The notes under the pieces were generated by a model. The model did no database searches and was not told the origin of the DNA. It worked only from the letters and a program-made list of their open reading frames with translations. DNA of 18,806 bases from Bordetella parapertussis (lineage in GTDB: Bacteria > Pseudomonadota > Gammaproteobacteria > Burkholderiales > Burkholderiaceae_B): the NCBI GenBank assembly GCA_945862495.1, contig CAMAYM010000049.1:1-18806 (forward strand). Direction: 5' to 3'. Shown piece by piece: positions 1-7,429 of the stretch. The first letter of the stretch is position 1. Every line of letters begins with the position of its first letter. A program made the position numbers and the translations under genes.

Positions 1-1680
1 TGCTATCAGGTGCCTGCTCTTGTTCGGCCTGGCACCGGTATTGTGATTTCCCCTCTGATCGCGCTGATGCAAGATCAGGTAGATGCGCTCACCGAGCTTG
101 GCGTGCGTGCGGCATTTCTAAACTCCACGCAGGACTGGCAAGACACCAAAGACGTTGAGCAAGCATTCTTAAACGGCGAGCTCGACCTGCTGTACGTGGC
201 GCCCGAGCGCTTGTTGACCGACCGGTGTACCCAGCTGTTAGAGCGGGGAAAGATCGCGTTGTTCGCCATTGATGAGGCCCATTGCGTCTCCCAGTGGGGG
301 CATGATTTCCGCCCTGAATACCTAGGGCTTTCCGTGTTGCACGAACGTTGGCCTAACGTGCCCCGTATCGCACTGACCGCGACTGCCACCGATGTCACGC
401 GTCGCGAAATCGCCAGCCGTCTCTCGCTCGATGACGCACAACATTTTGTTGCAAGCTTTGATCGTCCCAACATTCGTTACAACATTGTTGAAAAGCAAGA
501 CGTTCGCAAGCAGCTTTTGCAACTACTTAGGCAAGAGCACAAAGGTGATGCCGGGATTATTTATTGCCTGTCTCGTAACAAGGTCGATGACACGGCCGAA
601 TTCTTGTGCGCACAAGGGATCGAAGCCTTGCCTTATCACGCCGGCTTGGGTGCGCAGGTACGGGCCCACAATCAGTCGAGATTTCTTCGCGAAGACGGCA
701 TTGTGATGGTGGCGACCATTGCGTTTGGCATGGGTATCGACAAACCCGATGTGCGTTTTGTCGCACACATCGATATGCCAAAGTCCATTGAGGGCTATTA
801 CCAAGAAACAGGGCGTGCAGGACGAGATGGCTTGCCCGCCACAGCGTGGTTAGCCTACGGTTTACAAGATGTCGTGCAACAACGTCGCATGATTGACGAG
901 TCTGCAGGCGATGATGCGTTCAGGCGTCGCCTCGGCGCACAACTTGATGCCATGCTGGCGATGTGCGAGGCGATTGCTTGCCGACGTCAGCGCTTGTTAC
1001 AGTATTTTGGCCAACGCATCGTGCCCTGCGGCAACTGCGACAATTGCTTGCAGCCTCCTGTAGCCTGGGATGGGACCGTCGCGGCGCAAAAAATGCTGTC
1101 CGCGATTTATCGTCTGATGAAAGAGCGCGGCCAACGTTACGGTGCCGGGCATTTGATCGATATCCTGCGAGGCAAAGCGACCCCGCGCGTCTTAGAAAAC
1201 GAACATGAAAAACTGACGGTTTTTGGTGTAGGTCTGGAGCTGACAGAGCAGGCTTGGCGTAGCGTATTGCGGCAACTGCTTGCACATGGTCTGTTAGTGG
1301 TCGATCAGGAGGGCTACGGCACCCTCGCCTTAACCGAAGAAAGTCGCACTGTTTTAAAGGGTGAACGTACGTTGATGCTGCGACGAGAAGCCGAGCGTTC
1401 AGCCAAAGCGACCACGCCAAAGTCGAAAGCGGCGCTGCCCGATTTGCCCTCGGGGGCACAGCGGATCTTCGAGGCCTTGCGTCAATGGCGTTCTGAAATC
1501 GCTCGCAGTCATGGTGTGCCCGCCTATGTTATTTTTCATGACGCGACTTTGCGTGAAATCGCAATGGCGAGACCCGACAGTCTTGAGGACTTGGGACATC
1601 TTAATGGCGTGGGTGTCAAAAAGCTCGAGTCTTATGGAGAATCGATCCTGGCATGCATTGCCGAGTGTGCCGAGCGCTAG
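1..1680 (+). CDS. recQ: ATP-dependent DNA helicase RecQ (5'-truncated by window edge)
   Basis: RecQ is a 3'-5' superfamily 2 DNA helicase that acts in recombination and in repair of stalled forks. The reading frame is open from base 1 and begins CYQVPAL, the segment that directly follows the Walker A GKS in RecQ proteins, so about 50 N-terminal residues lie outside the window. Visible in order: motif Ia (SPLIALMQDQVD), the DEAH box at 271-282 followed by CVSQWGHDFRPEY, motif III ALTATAT, YHAGL, and motifs V/VI (ATIAFGMGIDKPDV, QETGRAGRDG). A zinc-binding region follows, with Cys codons at 979, 1027, 1036 and 1045. Then come the winged-helix RQC part and a C-terminal HRDC domain (about 1450-1660; SGAQRIFEALRQWR...). 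The C-terminus is intact. The gene converges on ruvB with 30 bases between the stops. The GTG at 10 is internal, not a start. Confidence 0.96.
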   Translation, partial: CYQVPALVRPGTGIVISPLIALMQDQVDALTELGVRAAFLNSTQDWQDTKDVEQAFLNGELDLLYVAPERLLTDRCTQLLERGKIALFAIDEAHCVSQWGHDFRPEYLGLSVLHERWPNVPRIALTATATDVTRREIASRLSLDDAQHFVASFDRPNIRYNIVEKQDVRKQLLQLLRQEHKGDAGIIYCLSRNKVDDTAEFLCAQGIEALPYHAGLGAQVRAHNQSRFLREDGIVMVATIAFGMGIDKPDVRFVAHIDMPKSIEGYYQETGRAGRDGLPATAWLAYGLQDVVQQRRMIDESAGDDAFRRRLGAQLDAMLAMCEAIACRRQRLLQYFGQRIVPCGNCDNCLQPPVAWDGTVAAQKMLSAIYRLMKERGQRYGAGHLIDILRGKATPRVLENEHEKLTVFGVGLELTEQAWRSVLRQLLAHGLLVVDQEGYGTLALTEESRTVLKGERTLMLRREAERSAKATTPKSKAALPDLPSGAQRIFEALRQWRSEIARSHGVPAYVIFHDATLREIAMARPDSLEDLGHLNGVGVKKLESYGESILACIAECAER

Positions 1681-1710
1681 ACCCAGCGCTGACAACAGTG
1701 CAGGCTAGAT

Positions 1711-2778
1711 CTAAGTAAATAACGGACCGTCTGAGCCCTGCACCTTTGGGGGCGTAAAGCCGAGATGTTTCCAGGTGGTCTGTGTCGCCATCCGCCCGCG
1801 CGGCGTGCGCTGCAGGTAACCGTGTTGGATCAAATACGGCTCGATCACATCTTCGATGGTGTCACGTTCTTCGCCAATCGCAGCGGCCAAGCTGTCGATA
1901 CCTACCGGTCCACCATCAAATTTGTGCACAATGGCCTCGAGTAATTTGCGATCCATCAGGTCCAGACCTTGTGGGTCGACCTCCAGCATCGCCAACGCAG
2001 CATTCGCGACCGTTGCATCAATCGTTCCTTTTGCTTTGACTTGCGCATAGTCCCGTACACGGCGCAATAATCTATTGGCAATACGAGGTGTGCCCCGCGA
2101 ACGCCGTGCGACTTCTGCCGCACCATCCGGGGTAATCGGGACTTGCAATAGACCCGCACTGCGCGTGGCAATCCGGGTGAGCTCTTCGGGTGTGTAAAAC
2201 TCTAGACGCGACACGATGCCAAAGCGATCTCGCAATGGGTTGGTCAGCATGCCGGCACGTGTTGTTGCGCCCACAAGTGTAAAGGGCTGTAAATCTAGCT
2301 TGACGCTACGCGCGGCAGGACCCTCGCCAATTAGGATGTCAATCTGAAAGTCTTCAAGCGCGGGATACAAAATCTCTTCGACCACAGGCGATAAGCGATG
2401 AATCTCATCGATGAACAACACATCGTTACGTTCGAGATTGGTGAGTAAGGCCGCGAGGTCACCGGGGCGCTCAAGCACTGGACCGGAAGTCTGACGCATA
2501 TTGACCCCCATCTCATGCGCAATGATGTGGGCAAGCGTTGTTTTGCCCAATCCGGGTGGTCCAAACAACAACACATGGTCAAGCGATTCCTGGCGATGAC
2601 GCGCCGCAGCGATGAAGATCTCTAACTGTTCGCGCACGCGCTGTTGGCCGACATACTCTTGGAGGGCACGGGGGCGCAACGCCCGCTCAATGGTCTCCTC
2701 ATTTGGCGTCGTGGCCTGAGGCGTCACAAGACGCGAGGCCTCGGTGCGGGAACTAAGGGAATCTGACTGAATCGCCAT
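1711..2778 (-). CDS. ruvB: Holliday junction branch migration DNA helicase RuvB
   Basis: RuvB is the hexameric AAA+ motor that drives branch migration of Holliday junctions on RuvA-loaded DNA in the cytoplasm. The 355-residue product has Walker A GPPGLGKTT at 73-81, Walker B DEIH at 124-127, sensor 1 GATTR at 170-174, arginine finger region LRDRFG at 182-187, and the C-terminal winged helix ending near RTPRGR. Length is normal for the family. The ATG at 2778 gives MAIQSDSLSS, the N-terminus I recall from Bordetella RuvB, so the frame extension up to 2850 is rejected. No clear Shine-Dalgarno precedes it. ruvB stands alone here: ruvC and ruvA are about 4 kb away on the same strand, with a four-gene operon of opposite direction in between. 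Confidence 0.97.
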   Translation of the reverse strand: MAIQSDSLSSRTEASRLVTPQATTPNEETIERALRPRALQEYVGQQRVREQLEIFIAAARHRQESLDHVLLFGPPGLGKTTLAHIIAHEMGVNMRQTSGPVLERPGDLAALLTNLERNDVLFIDEIHRLSPVVEEILYPALEDFQIDILIGEGPAARSVKLDLQPFTLVGATTRAGMLTNPLRDRFGIVSRLEFYTPEELTRIATRSAGLLQVPITPDGAAEVARRSRGTPRIANRLLRRVRDYAQVKAKGTIDATVANAALAMLEVDPQGLDLMDRKLLEAIVHKFDGGPVGIDSLAAAIGEERDTIEDVIEPYLIQHGYLQRTPRGRMATQTTWKHLGFTPPKVQGSDGPLFT

Positions 2779-2877
2779 GAGTGTAAAAATTAATCCAATA
2801 GAGGTGCAAATTGCACAATGATGCCCAGACAATCGTACACTATCCTGCATCCAAGATCTGATAAAGAGAGGAAAGCA
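2779..2877. promoter_or_regulatory. Divergent control region between ruvB and the dehydratase operon, with a 13-bp palindrome
   Basis: These 99 bases must carry the start signals for ruvB (minus) and the four-gene operon (plus). A perfect inverted repeat, GTGCAAATTGCAC, lies at 2804-2816, so a TTGCAC -35-like hexamer is present on both strands. On the plus strand it is followed 19 bases later by TACACT (2836-2841), a plausible but weak sigma70-type pair. The matching TACACT on the minus strand (2785-2780) lies one base from the ruvB ATG and cannot serve that start. The palindrome could be an operator. GAGAGGA at 2866-2872 is a strong ribosome-binding site for the dehydratase. Promoter assignment is inference. 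Confidence 0.35.
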
Positions 2878-3849
2878 ATGTCTATTGTGTTGCCAACATA
2901 TGAAGATGTGATCCGGGCGTCTGAGACCTTAAAAGGGGTCGCCCATCGAACGCCTGTGATGACTTCGGCAACAGCCGACCGGATGACAGGCGCGCAGGTG
3001 TTCTTTAAGTGCGACAACTTTCAGCGCACGGGTGCCTTTAAGTTTCGCGGTGCTTACAATTCAATCGCTAACCTATCGCCCGAACAACGTCGTGCAGGTG
3101 TGCTGACGTTTTCCTCTGGCAACCATGCACAGGCAATCGCTTTAGCGGGCAAGTTGCTTGGCGTGGCCACCACGATCATCATGCCGCATGACGCACCTGC
3201 CGCTAAAAAAGCCGCAACCCAAGGGTATGGCGCGACGGTAGTCAGTTATGACCGCTACAAAGAAAGTCGCGATGATATTGCGCGCGAAATGCAGAAAAAG
3301 ACGGGTATGGCACTGATTCCTCCGTACGACCACTTCCACGTGATGGCGGGGCAGGGGACTGCCGCGAAAGAGCTCTTCGAAGATGTCGGCGAGCTCGATT
3401 ACTTGCTGGTGTGTCTGGGCGGAGGTGGTCTGCTCTCCGGAAGCGCCTTGTCTGCCGGTGCGCTGAGCCCAGCATGCAAGGTCTATGGCGTTGAGCCTGA
3501 GGCCGGCAACGACGGTCAGCAGTCATTTCGCAAAGGCGAGGTCGTACACATTGACCCACCCCGCTCCATCGCAGATGGGGCACTCACCCTCTATTTGGGA
3601 CAGTTAACGTTTGGCGTGATTAAGCAGCGCGTGACCGATATTTTGACCGTAACAGATCCACAATTGCTCGACACCATGCGTTTCTTTGCTGAGCGCATGA
3701 AAATGGTGGTTGAGCCGACCGGCTGTCTGGGCGCGGCTGCCCTATTGCACGGCGTCCTGCCGGTCGAAAAGGGTGCGCGCGTAGGCGTGATCATTAGTGG
3801 CGGTAATGTAGACTTGCAAGCCTATGCGGGCTTTTTGACTCAAGTTTAA
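2878..3849 (+). CDS. PLP-dependent threonine/serine dehydratase family protein (threo-3-hydroxyaspartate ammonia-lyase-like)
   Basis: This is a fold-type II PLP enzyme of 323 residues that removes water and ammonia from a beta-hydroxy amino acid to give a 2-oxo acid. Lys55 in GAFKFRG is the expected PLP Schiff-base lysine. SSGNHAQ (79-85) binds the substrate carboxylate, GGGGLLSG (181-188) the PLP phosphate, and SGGN (307-310) the pyridine ring. There is no C-terminal ACT domain, so it is not the isoleucine-feedback-inhibited biosynthetic IlvA type. The FFKCDNFQRTGAFKFRGAYN stretch resembles yeast SRY1 and bacterial L-threo-3-hydroxyaspartate ammonia-lyases more than classic threonine deaminases. 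Serine racemase or catabolic threonine dehydratase remain possible. The start at 2878 is fixed by GAGAGGA five bases upstream; an in-frame ATG at 2818 is rejected. It is the first gene of a four-gene run. Confidence 0.88.
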   Translation: MSIVLPTYEDVIRASETLKGVAHRTPVMTSATADRMTGAQVFFKCDNFQRTGAFKFRGAYNSIANLSPEQRRAGVLTFSSGNHAQAIALAGKLLGVATTIIMPHDAPAAKKAATQGYGATVVSYDRYKESRDDIAREMQKKTGMALIPPYDHFHVMAGQGTAAKELFEDVGELDYLLVCLGGGGLLSGSALSAGALSPACKVYGVEPEAGNDGQQSFRKGEVVHIDPPRSIADGALTLYLGQLTFGVIKQRVTDILTVTDPQLLDTMRFFAERMKMVVEPTGCLGAAALLHGVLPVEKGARVGVIISGGNVDLQAYAGFLTQV

Positions 3850-3867
3850 GTTTTTTTGGAGTGAGCG

Positions 3868-4788
3868 ATGCGTATTCTGGTGATTGGTGGTGCAGGTTTT
3901 CTGGGCCGACAAATCGTCGGTCGCCTAGTGGCCCAAGGGCATGTCGTGCATGTGCCGACCAGACAATTTCAACACGGTCGTGCACTGCTCGTTCATCCCA
4001 CGGTGACGGTCATGCAAGCCGATATTCATGATGATGTCGATCTCAATCGTCTAGTGGCCGGTTGTGAGGTGGTGATTAACCTCGTTGGGATTTTGCATAG
4101 TCGCGCGGGGCAGCCCTATGGTCCAGATTTTGATCGGGCACACGTTCAGTTGCCCAAGCGTGTTGCGCAAGCGTGTTTGATGCACGGGACCAAGCGATTG
4201 ATTCATGTCAGTGCGCTCGGTGCCGATGCAAAGGCTCCTAGCGGCTATTTGCGGTCCAAGGCGGCAGGTGAACAGGCGATCCATGCTGCTTACAATGCAG
4301 CAAATAATGACGGTTTCACCATCTTTAGACCCTCAGTTGTCTTTGGTCCTGAGGATAAATTCATGAATATGTTTGCACAGCTCGCAAGGTTTTTTCCTGT
4401 GTTACCGATCGCGGGTGCAAAAGCCAAGATGCAGCCTGTCTTTGTGATGGATGTTGCCGAAGCCATTCTCAATTCAATGTCCCAGCCGTGGGCCTGTGGC
4501 CAAACATTTGAGCTCGCGGGTCCGCGTGTTTACACGCTCGGTGAGTTAGTCGAACTCGCAGCCTTGTGGAGTGGTCACCCGCGTTCCGTGCTGCCCTTGC
4601 CGCGTTCAATTGGTCGGATGCAAGCGTACTTTTTTGAATGTTTACCCGGTGAGCCCTTGATGTCGCGCGACAATCTTGCTTCATTGACCGTAGACAATAT
4701 TAGTCATGCACCTATTAACCCCTTGCTCGGGATTGTGCCAACCGCGCTCGAGTCGATTGCCCCCGTTTATTTAAAACCTGCTGTGTGA
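3868..4788 (+). CDS. Complex I NDUFA9-like NAD(P)-binding protein (atypical SDR)
   Basis: The 306-residue product is an atypical short-chain dehydrogenase/reductase of the family that includes the accessory complex I subunit NDUFA9. The N-terminal Rossmann motif GGAGFLG is at 7-13. Other landmarks are VINLVGIL (69-76), a YLRSK (Tyr127, Lys131) in the usual YxxxK place, and RPSVVFGPED (154-163). No signal peptide or membrane segment is seen. Bacterial members are widespread in proteobacteria; their substrate is unknown to me, and a complex I role in bacteria is unproven. A strong Shine-Dalgarno GGAG (3858-3861) sits six bases before the ATG and only 18 bases separate it from the dehydratase stop, so it is probably cotranscribed. 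It is followed directly by a second SDR gene. Confidence 0.85.
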   Translation: MRILVIGGAGFLGRQIVGRLVAQGHVVHVPTRQFQHGRALLVHPTVTVMQADIHDDVDLNRLVAGCEVVINLVGILHSRAGQPYGPDFDRAHVQLPKRVAQACLMHGTKRLIHVSALGADAKAPSGYLRSKAAGEQAIHAAYNAANNDGFTIFRPSVVFGPEDKFMNMFAQLARFFPVLPIAGAKAKMQPVFVMDVAEAILNSMSQPWACGQTFELAGPRVYTLGELVELAALWSGHPRSVLPLPRSIGRMQAYFFECLPGEPLMSRDNLASLTVDNISHAPINPLLGIVPTALESIAPVYLKPAV

Positions 4789-4799
4789 GCCCTTTCATC

Positions 4800-5816
4800 A
4801 TGACAACGACAAAAAAAGGTCAGGCCCTCATTATTAAAGATTCGCGGATTTTGATCGCGGGTGCAGCGAGCTTGGTCGGCTCGCACACTGCTGATCTTTT
4901 GCTCAAAGAAGGCGCTCGCGAAGTCCTATTACTTGATAATTTTTCTTTCGGTTCGATGGAGGCGATTGCGCATCTTCAAAATGACCCCCGTATCAAAATA
5001 GTACGTGCGGACTTGATGCGCTTACCCGACCTGTTGATGGCGACTGAGGGTGTGGACGGGGTCATTCACCTCGCGGCGTATATGACCTTGGGCTTCTCAC
5101 AAACGCCTTGGCAAGCCGTGGATGTCAATATCCGTGGCGCGCAAAACATGCTCGAAGCCTGCCGCGTCAATAAGGTCAAGAAAATCATCTTCGCTTCTTC
5201 GAATGCGGTCTATGGTTATGGTCCGGGAATCAAGGGTGCGCTCGCTGAGGAAATCCCTTTTCACTCTGTTGGCGCGCCCCCAGCAGCGATTTTGTACGGC
5301 GCCTCAAAAATCATGGGCGAACAGCTGTGCCGCCATTACCACCAGACCTTTGGTCAGGATTACGTGGTGTTACGCTACTCGACCGTCTACGGAGAGCGTC
5401 AACACTATCGTGCTGCCAATTCGCTCTACATCATGGAAACCTATGACCGTGTGCGCAAGGGTGAGGCGCCGATCTTGCCAGGTGATGGCAAAGATACAAA
5501 ACATTTTGTGCACGTCTCTGATGTCGCGCGCGCCAACGTCGCCGCGCTTCAGAGCACCGCAACCGATGTGGCGGTCAATGTGTCAGGTCCTGCGACGATT
5601 ACGACCGGTGAGTTGGTTAATCTCGTCCTTGAATTTTGCAAGAGCGATCTGAAACCAGAGGTTCGCCCTGATCCGCCAGGTAAGGTGCGTTTGACCTCCG
5701 GTGGCGCGTTCCATATTCCGCATGACAAGGCGGGTGAAGTGATTGGCTGGAAACCTGTTGTCGAAATGCGTGAAGGCGTGACGCGCTTATTGGCATGGCG
5801 CGAGGCTCAAGTTTAA
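4800..5816 (+). CDS. NAD-dependent epimerase/dehydratase family protein (extended SDR)
   Basis: This is an extended SDR of the UDP-glucose 4-epimerase type, 338 residues from the ATG at 4800. An N-terminal Rossmann fold is followed by the catalytic set: Ser133/Ser134 in FASSNAVYG, and Tyr166 with Lys170 in YGASK. LRYSTVYGERQ and a late HFVHVSDVARA also fit the family. The substrate cannot be read from sequence; a nucleotide sugar or an aldonate-type compound are both possible. The nucleotide-binding motif is unusual, GAASLVG at 21-27 where relatives have GGAGFIG, so the middle glycine is Ser24. A GTG at 4785 overlaps the preceding stop (GTGTGA) and is an alternative start. Neither has a clear Shine-Dalgarno, which suggests translational coupling to the upstream gene. 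Confidence 0.87.
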   Translation: MTTTKKGQALIIKDSRILIAGAASLVGSHTADLLLKEGAREVLLLDNFSFGSMEAIAHLQNDPRIKIVRADLMRLPDLLMATEGVDGVIHLAAYMTLGFSQTPWQAVDVNIRGAQNMLEACRVNKVKKIIFASSNAVYGYGPGIKGALAEEIPFHSVGAPPAAILYGASKIMGEQLCRHYHQTFGQDYVVLRYSTVYGERQHYRAANSLYIMETYDRVRKGEAPILPGDGKDTKHFVHVSDVARANVAALQSTATDVAVNVSGPATITTGELVNLVLEFCKSDLKPEVRPDPPGKVRLTSGGAFHIPHDKAGEVIGWKPVVEMREGVTRLLAWREAQV

Positions 5817-5836
5817 ACATCCGTGGTGATCATTAC

Positions 5837-6814
5837 ATGAAAAAAACAATTCATCGTTTCCTCATCAATGTGCTGTGTTTGTTGGGCGTCTCTTTCTCTG
5901 GCGCGACTGTGGCACAGAGTTTTCCTGACAAGACCGTCACGTTAGTTGTTCCCTACCCTGCGGGTGGGGCGACGGATGTGATTGGACGCATGGTGGCTGA
6001 AAAACTGCCGGCACAATGGAAGCAACAAGTCGTCGTGACGAATCGGCCTGGCGCGGGGACAACCGTGGCTGCAGAGTCCATTGCGCGCGCACAGGGCGAT
6101 GGCTACACCCTTTACATCACCACGGCGGCGCATACGATTAGTGCGAGCCTGTACGGCAAGTTAAAATACGATCCAGTCAAGGATTTTGCACCGATCACCT
6201 TGATCTCGACAATTCCCTTGGTGATGCTGGTCAATCCCTCTGTACCAGCCAATACGCTGCCCGAGTTAATCAAATATGCAAAAGAACAAAAAAATGGCTT
6301 AACGATGGCTTCTCCTGGGAACGGTACCCCACAGCATCTTGCGGGGGAGTTATTCAAGTCCAAAACGGGCACGCCTCTGACGCATGTCCCCTATAAGGGC
6401 GATACGCCCATGTTGACAGACCTGATCGGTGGACAAGTGCAAGTGGCTTTCGTGACCCTCTCTGCGGCTTTGCCTTACATTCACTATGGCAAGCTCAAGC
6501 CGATCGCCTTGGCGCACCCACAGCGCGTGGCTGCCATCCCTTCTGTCCCAACGATGACAGAGTCAGGGCTGCCCGATTTCAATGCGGCGACTTGGTTTGG
6601 CATCTATGGACCGGGCACAATGCGCCAGGACTTACGCGAAAAAATCTCTGCAGATATTCAGAAAATTGTGGCAGATCCCGCCATGACGCAACGACTGAAA
6701 GACATGGGGGGGGAGGTGAACAACAGTTCACCTGCAGCCTTCCAAAAAGTCATCGACACAGAGGTGAAGAACTGGTCTGAGGCTGTGCAGCTTTCCGGTG
6801 CACGGGTTGACTAA
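5837..6814 (+). CDS. Bug family (TctC-type) tripartite tricarboxylate transporter substrate-binding protein
   Basis: Bug proteins are periplasmic receptors that bind small carboxylates (or amino acids, nicotinate and similar), some feeding TctAB-type carriers; they are greatly expanded in Bordetella and relatives. The 325-residue product begins with a Sec signal peptide (KK, hydrophobic 8-24, probable cleavage after ATVA at 26). The typical PYPAGGATDVIGR follows at 39-51, then NRPGAGT, HVPYKGDTPMLTDLIGGQ and a later MTESGLPDF. GGTGAT-like GGTGAT (5825-5830) lies six bases before the ATG at 5837; the frame is open further up but the earlier start would spoil the signal peptide. No tctA or tctB membrane gene is in the window, so this is an orphan receptor. 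It is last in the operon, 20 bases after the epimerase, and converges on ruvA. The ligand is unknown. Confidence 0.93.
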   Translation: MKKTIHRFLINVLCLLGVSFSGATVAQSFPDKTVTLVVPYPAGGATDVIGRMVAEKLPAQWKQQVVVTNRPGAGTTVAAESIARAQGDGYTLYITTAAHTISASLYGKLKYDPVKDFAPITLISTIPLVMLVNPSVPANTLPELIKYAKEQKNGLTMASPGNGTPQHLAGELFKSKTGTPLTHVPYKGDTPMLTDLIGGQVQVAFVTLSAALPYIHYGKLKPIALAHPQRVAAIPSVPTMTESGLPDFNAATWFGIYGPGTMRQDLREKISADIQKIVADPAMTQRLKDMGGEVNNSSPAAFQKVIDTEVKNWSEAVQLSGARVD

Positions 6815-6824
6815 GCAAATGATG

Positions 6825-6842
6825 GGGTTACTTAGATAACCC
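6825..6842 (+). terminator. Possible weak hairpin between the Bug gene and ruvA
   Basis: GGGTTA (6825-6830) and TAACCC (6837-6842) form a perfect 6-bp stem with a 6-base loop, ten bases after the Bug-gene stop, followed by only TTTG. It overlaps the last codons of ruvA on the other strand. Stem strength and T-tract are both poor, so intrinsic termination is a guess. Confidence 0.25.
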
Positions 6843-7412
6843 TTTGAGCGCTTGACGAATCGCGTCGGAGATATTGAGGCCTTCAGGCAGGTTTTTGACT
6901 GCAGATAAAGACTCACGCTCTGAGTATCCGAGTGCAGTCAGCGCATGCATAACGTCGGTTTGTGTGTTGGAGCCTGCTGCTGTATTGGGACTCAGCGTGT
7001 GCCCCAGGTCTGCACCGAGTTTGCCCTTCATTTCCAACAGCAGTCTTTCTGCTGTTTTCTTGCCAATCCCAGGTACGCGCATTAGACGCGCAGGATCTTG
7101 CAGTGTGATGGCCTGTGAAAGTTCCTCGGCCGTCATGCCAGACAACACGGCGAGGGCTGTGCGAGCACCAATACCGCTGACTTTGACGAGCTCGCGAAAG
7201 GTCGCACGTTCTTGCGCTGTCGCAAAGCCAAACAAAATATGCGCATCTTCTCTGACTGTGAGGTGTGTCAGTAATGTGACCTGTGCACCGAGCTCAGGAA
7301 GCGCATAGAACGTAGTCATTGAAACGTCAATTTCGTAACCGACGCCCTGGACATCAAGGCCGATGCGTGGAGGCGTTTTGTCAAACAACGTACCGGTAAG
7401 GCGACCAATCAT
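6828..7412 (-). CDS. ruvA: Holliday junction branch migration protein RuvA
   Basis: RuvA binds the four-way junction as a tetramer and loads RuvB. The 194-residue product starts MIGRLTG and has the OB-fold N-terminal domain (1-63, ending near DAHILFGF). Two helix-hairpin-helix motifs follow, KVSGIGARTALAVL (77-90) and VPGIGKKTAERLL (113-125), then a flexible linker and the C-terminal RuvB-contact domain (about 150-194). Length is normal. The ATG at 7412 is supported by AAGGA six bases upstream; the longer open frame to 7538 is read-through of ruvC sequence. It lies 17 bases downstream of ruvC and is the last gene of the minus-strand run, converging on the Bug gene. Confidence 0.97.
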   Translation of the reverse strand: MIGRLTGTLFDKTPPRIGLDVQGVGYEIDVSMTTFYALPELGAQVTLLTHLTVREDAHILFGFATAQERATFRELVKVSGIGARTALAVLSGMTAEELSQAITLQDPARLMRVPGIGKKTAERLLLEMKGKLGADLGHTLSPNTAAGSNTQTDVMHALTALGYSERESLSAVKNLPEGLNISDAIRQALKGLSK

Positions 7413-7429
7413 TCTGAGTCCTTTGGAGG

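Noticed and set aside
920..1459. 179-codon open frame antisense to recQ
   Set aside because: It lies wholly inside the conserved RecQ zinc/RQC region, has no recognisable domain, and looks like a shadow of biased codon use.
1673..1690. AGCGCT repeated six bases apart at the recQ stop, as a terminator
   Set aside because: Both copies are self-complementary and could pair, but the stem is only six bases and no T-run follows.
2780..2809. TTGCAC-N18-TACACT promoter on the minus strand for ruvB
   Set aside because: The -10 would end one base before the conserved ATG, so transcription would begin inside the coding sequence.
2818..2877. N-terminal extension of the dehydratase to the ATG at 2818
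   Set aside because: It would add 20 residues unlike the family and skip the strong GAGAGGA ribosome-binding site before 2878.
5122..5652. 176-codon open frame on the same strand within the epimerase gene
   Set aside because: The product is rich in Arg and Ser with no domain, while the overlapping frame encodes an intact SDR.
2878..6814. The four-gene block as a recent mobile island or defence system
   Set aside because: No integrase, transposase, flanking repeats, tRNA or shift in base composition is visible, and the proteins are metabolic families.
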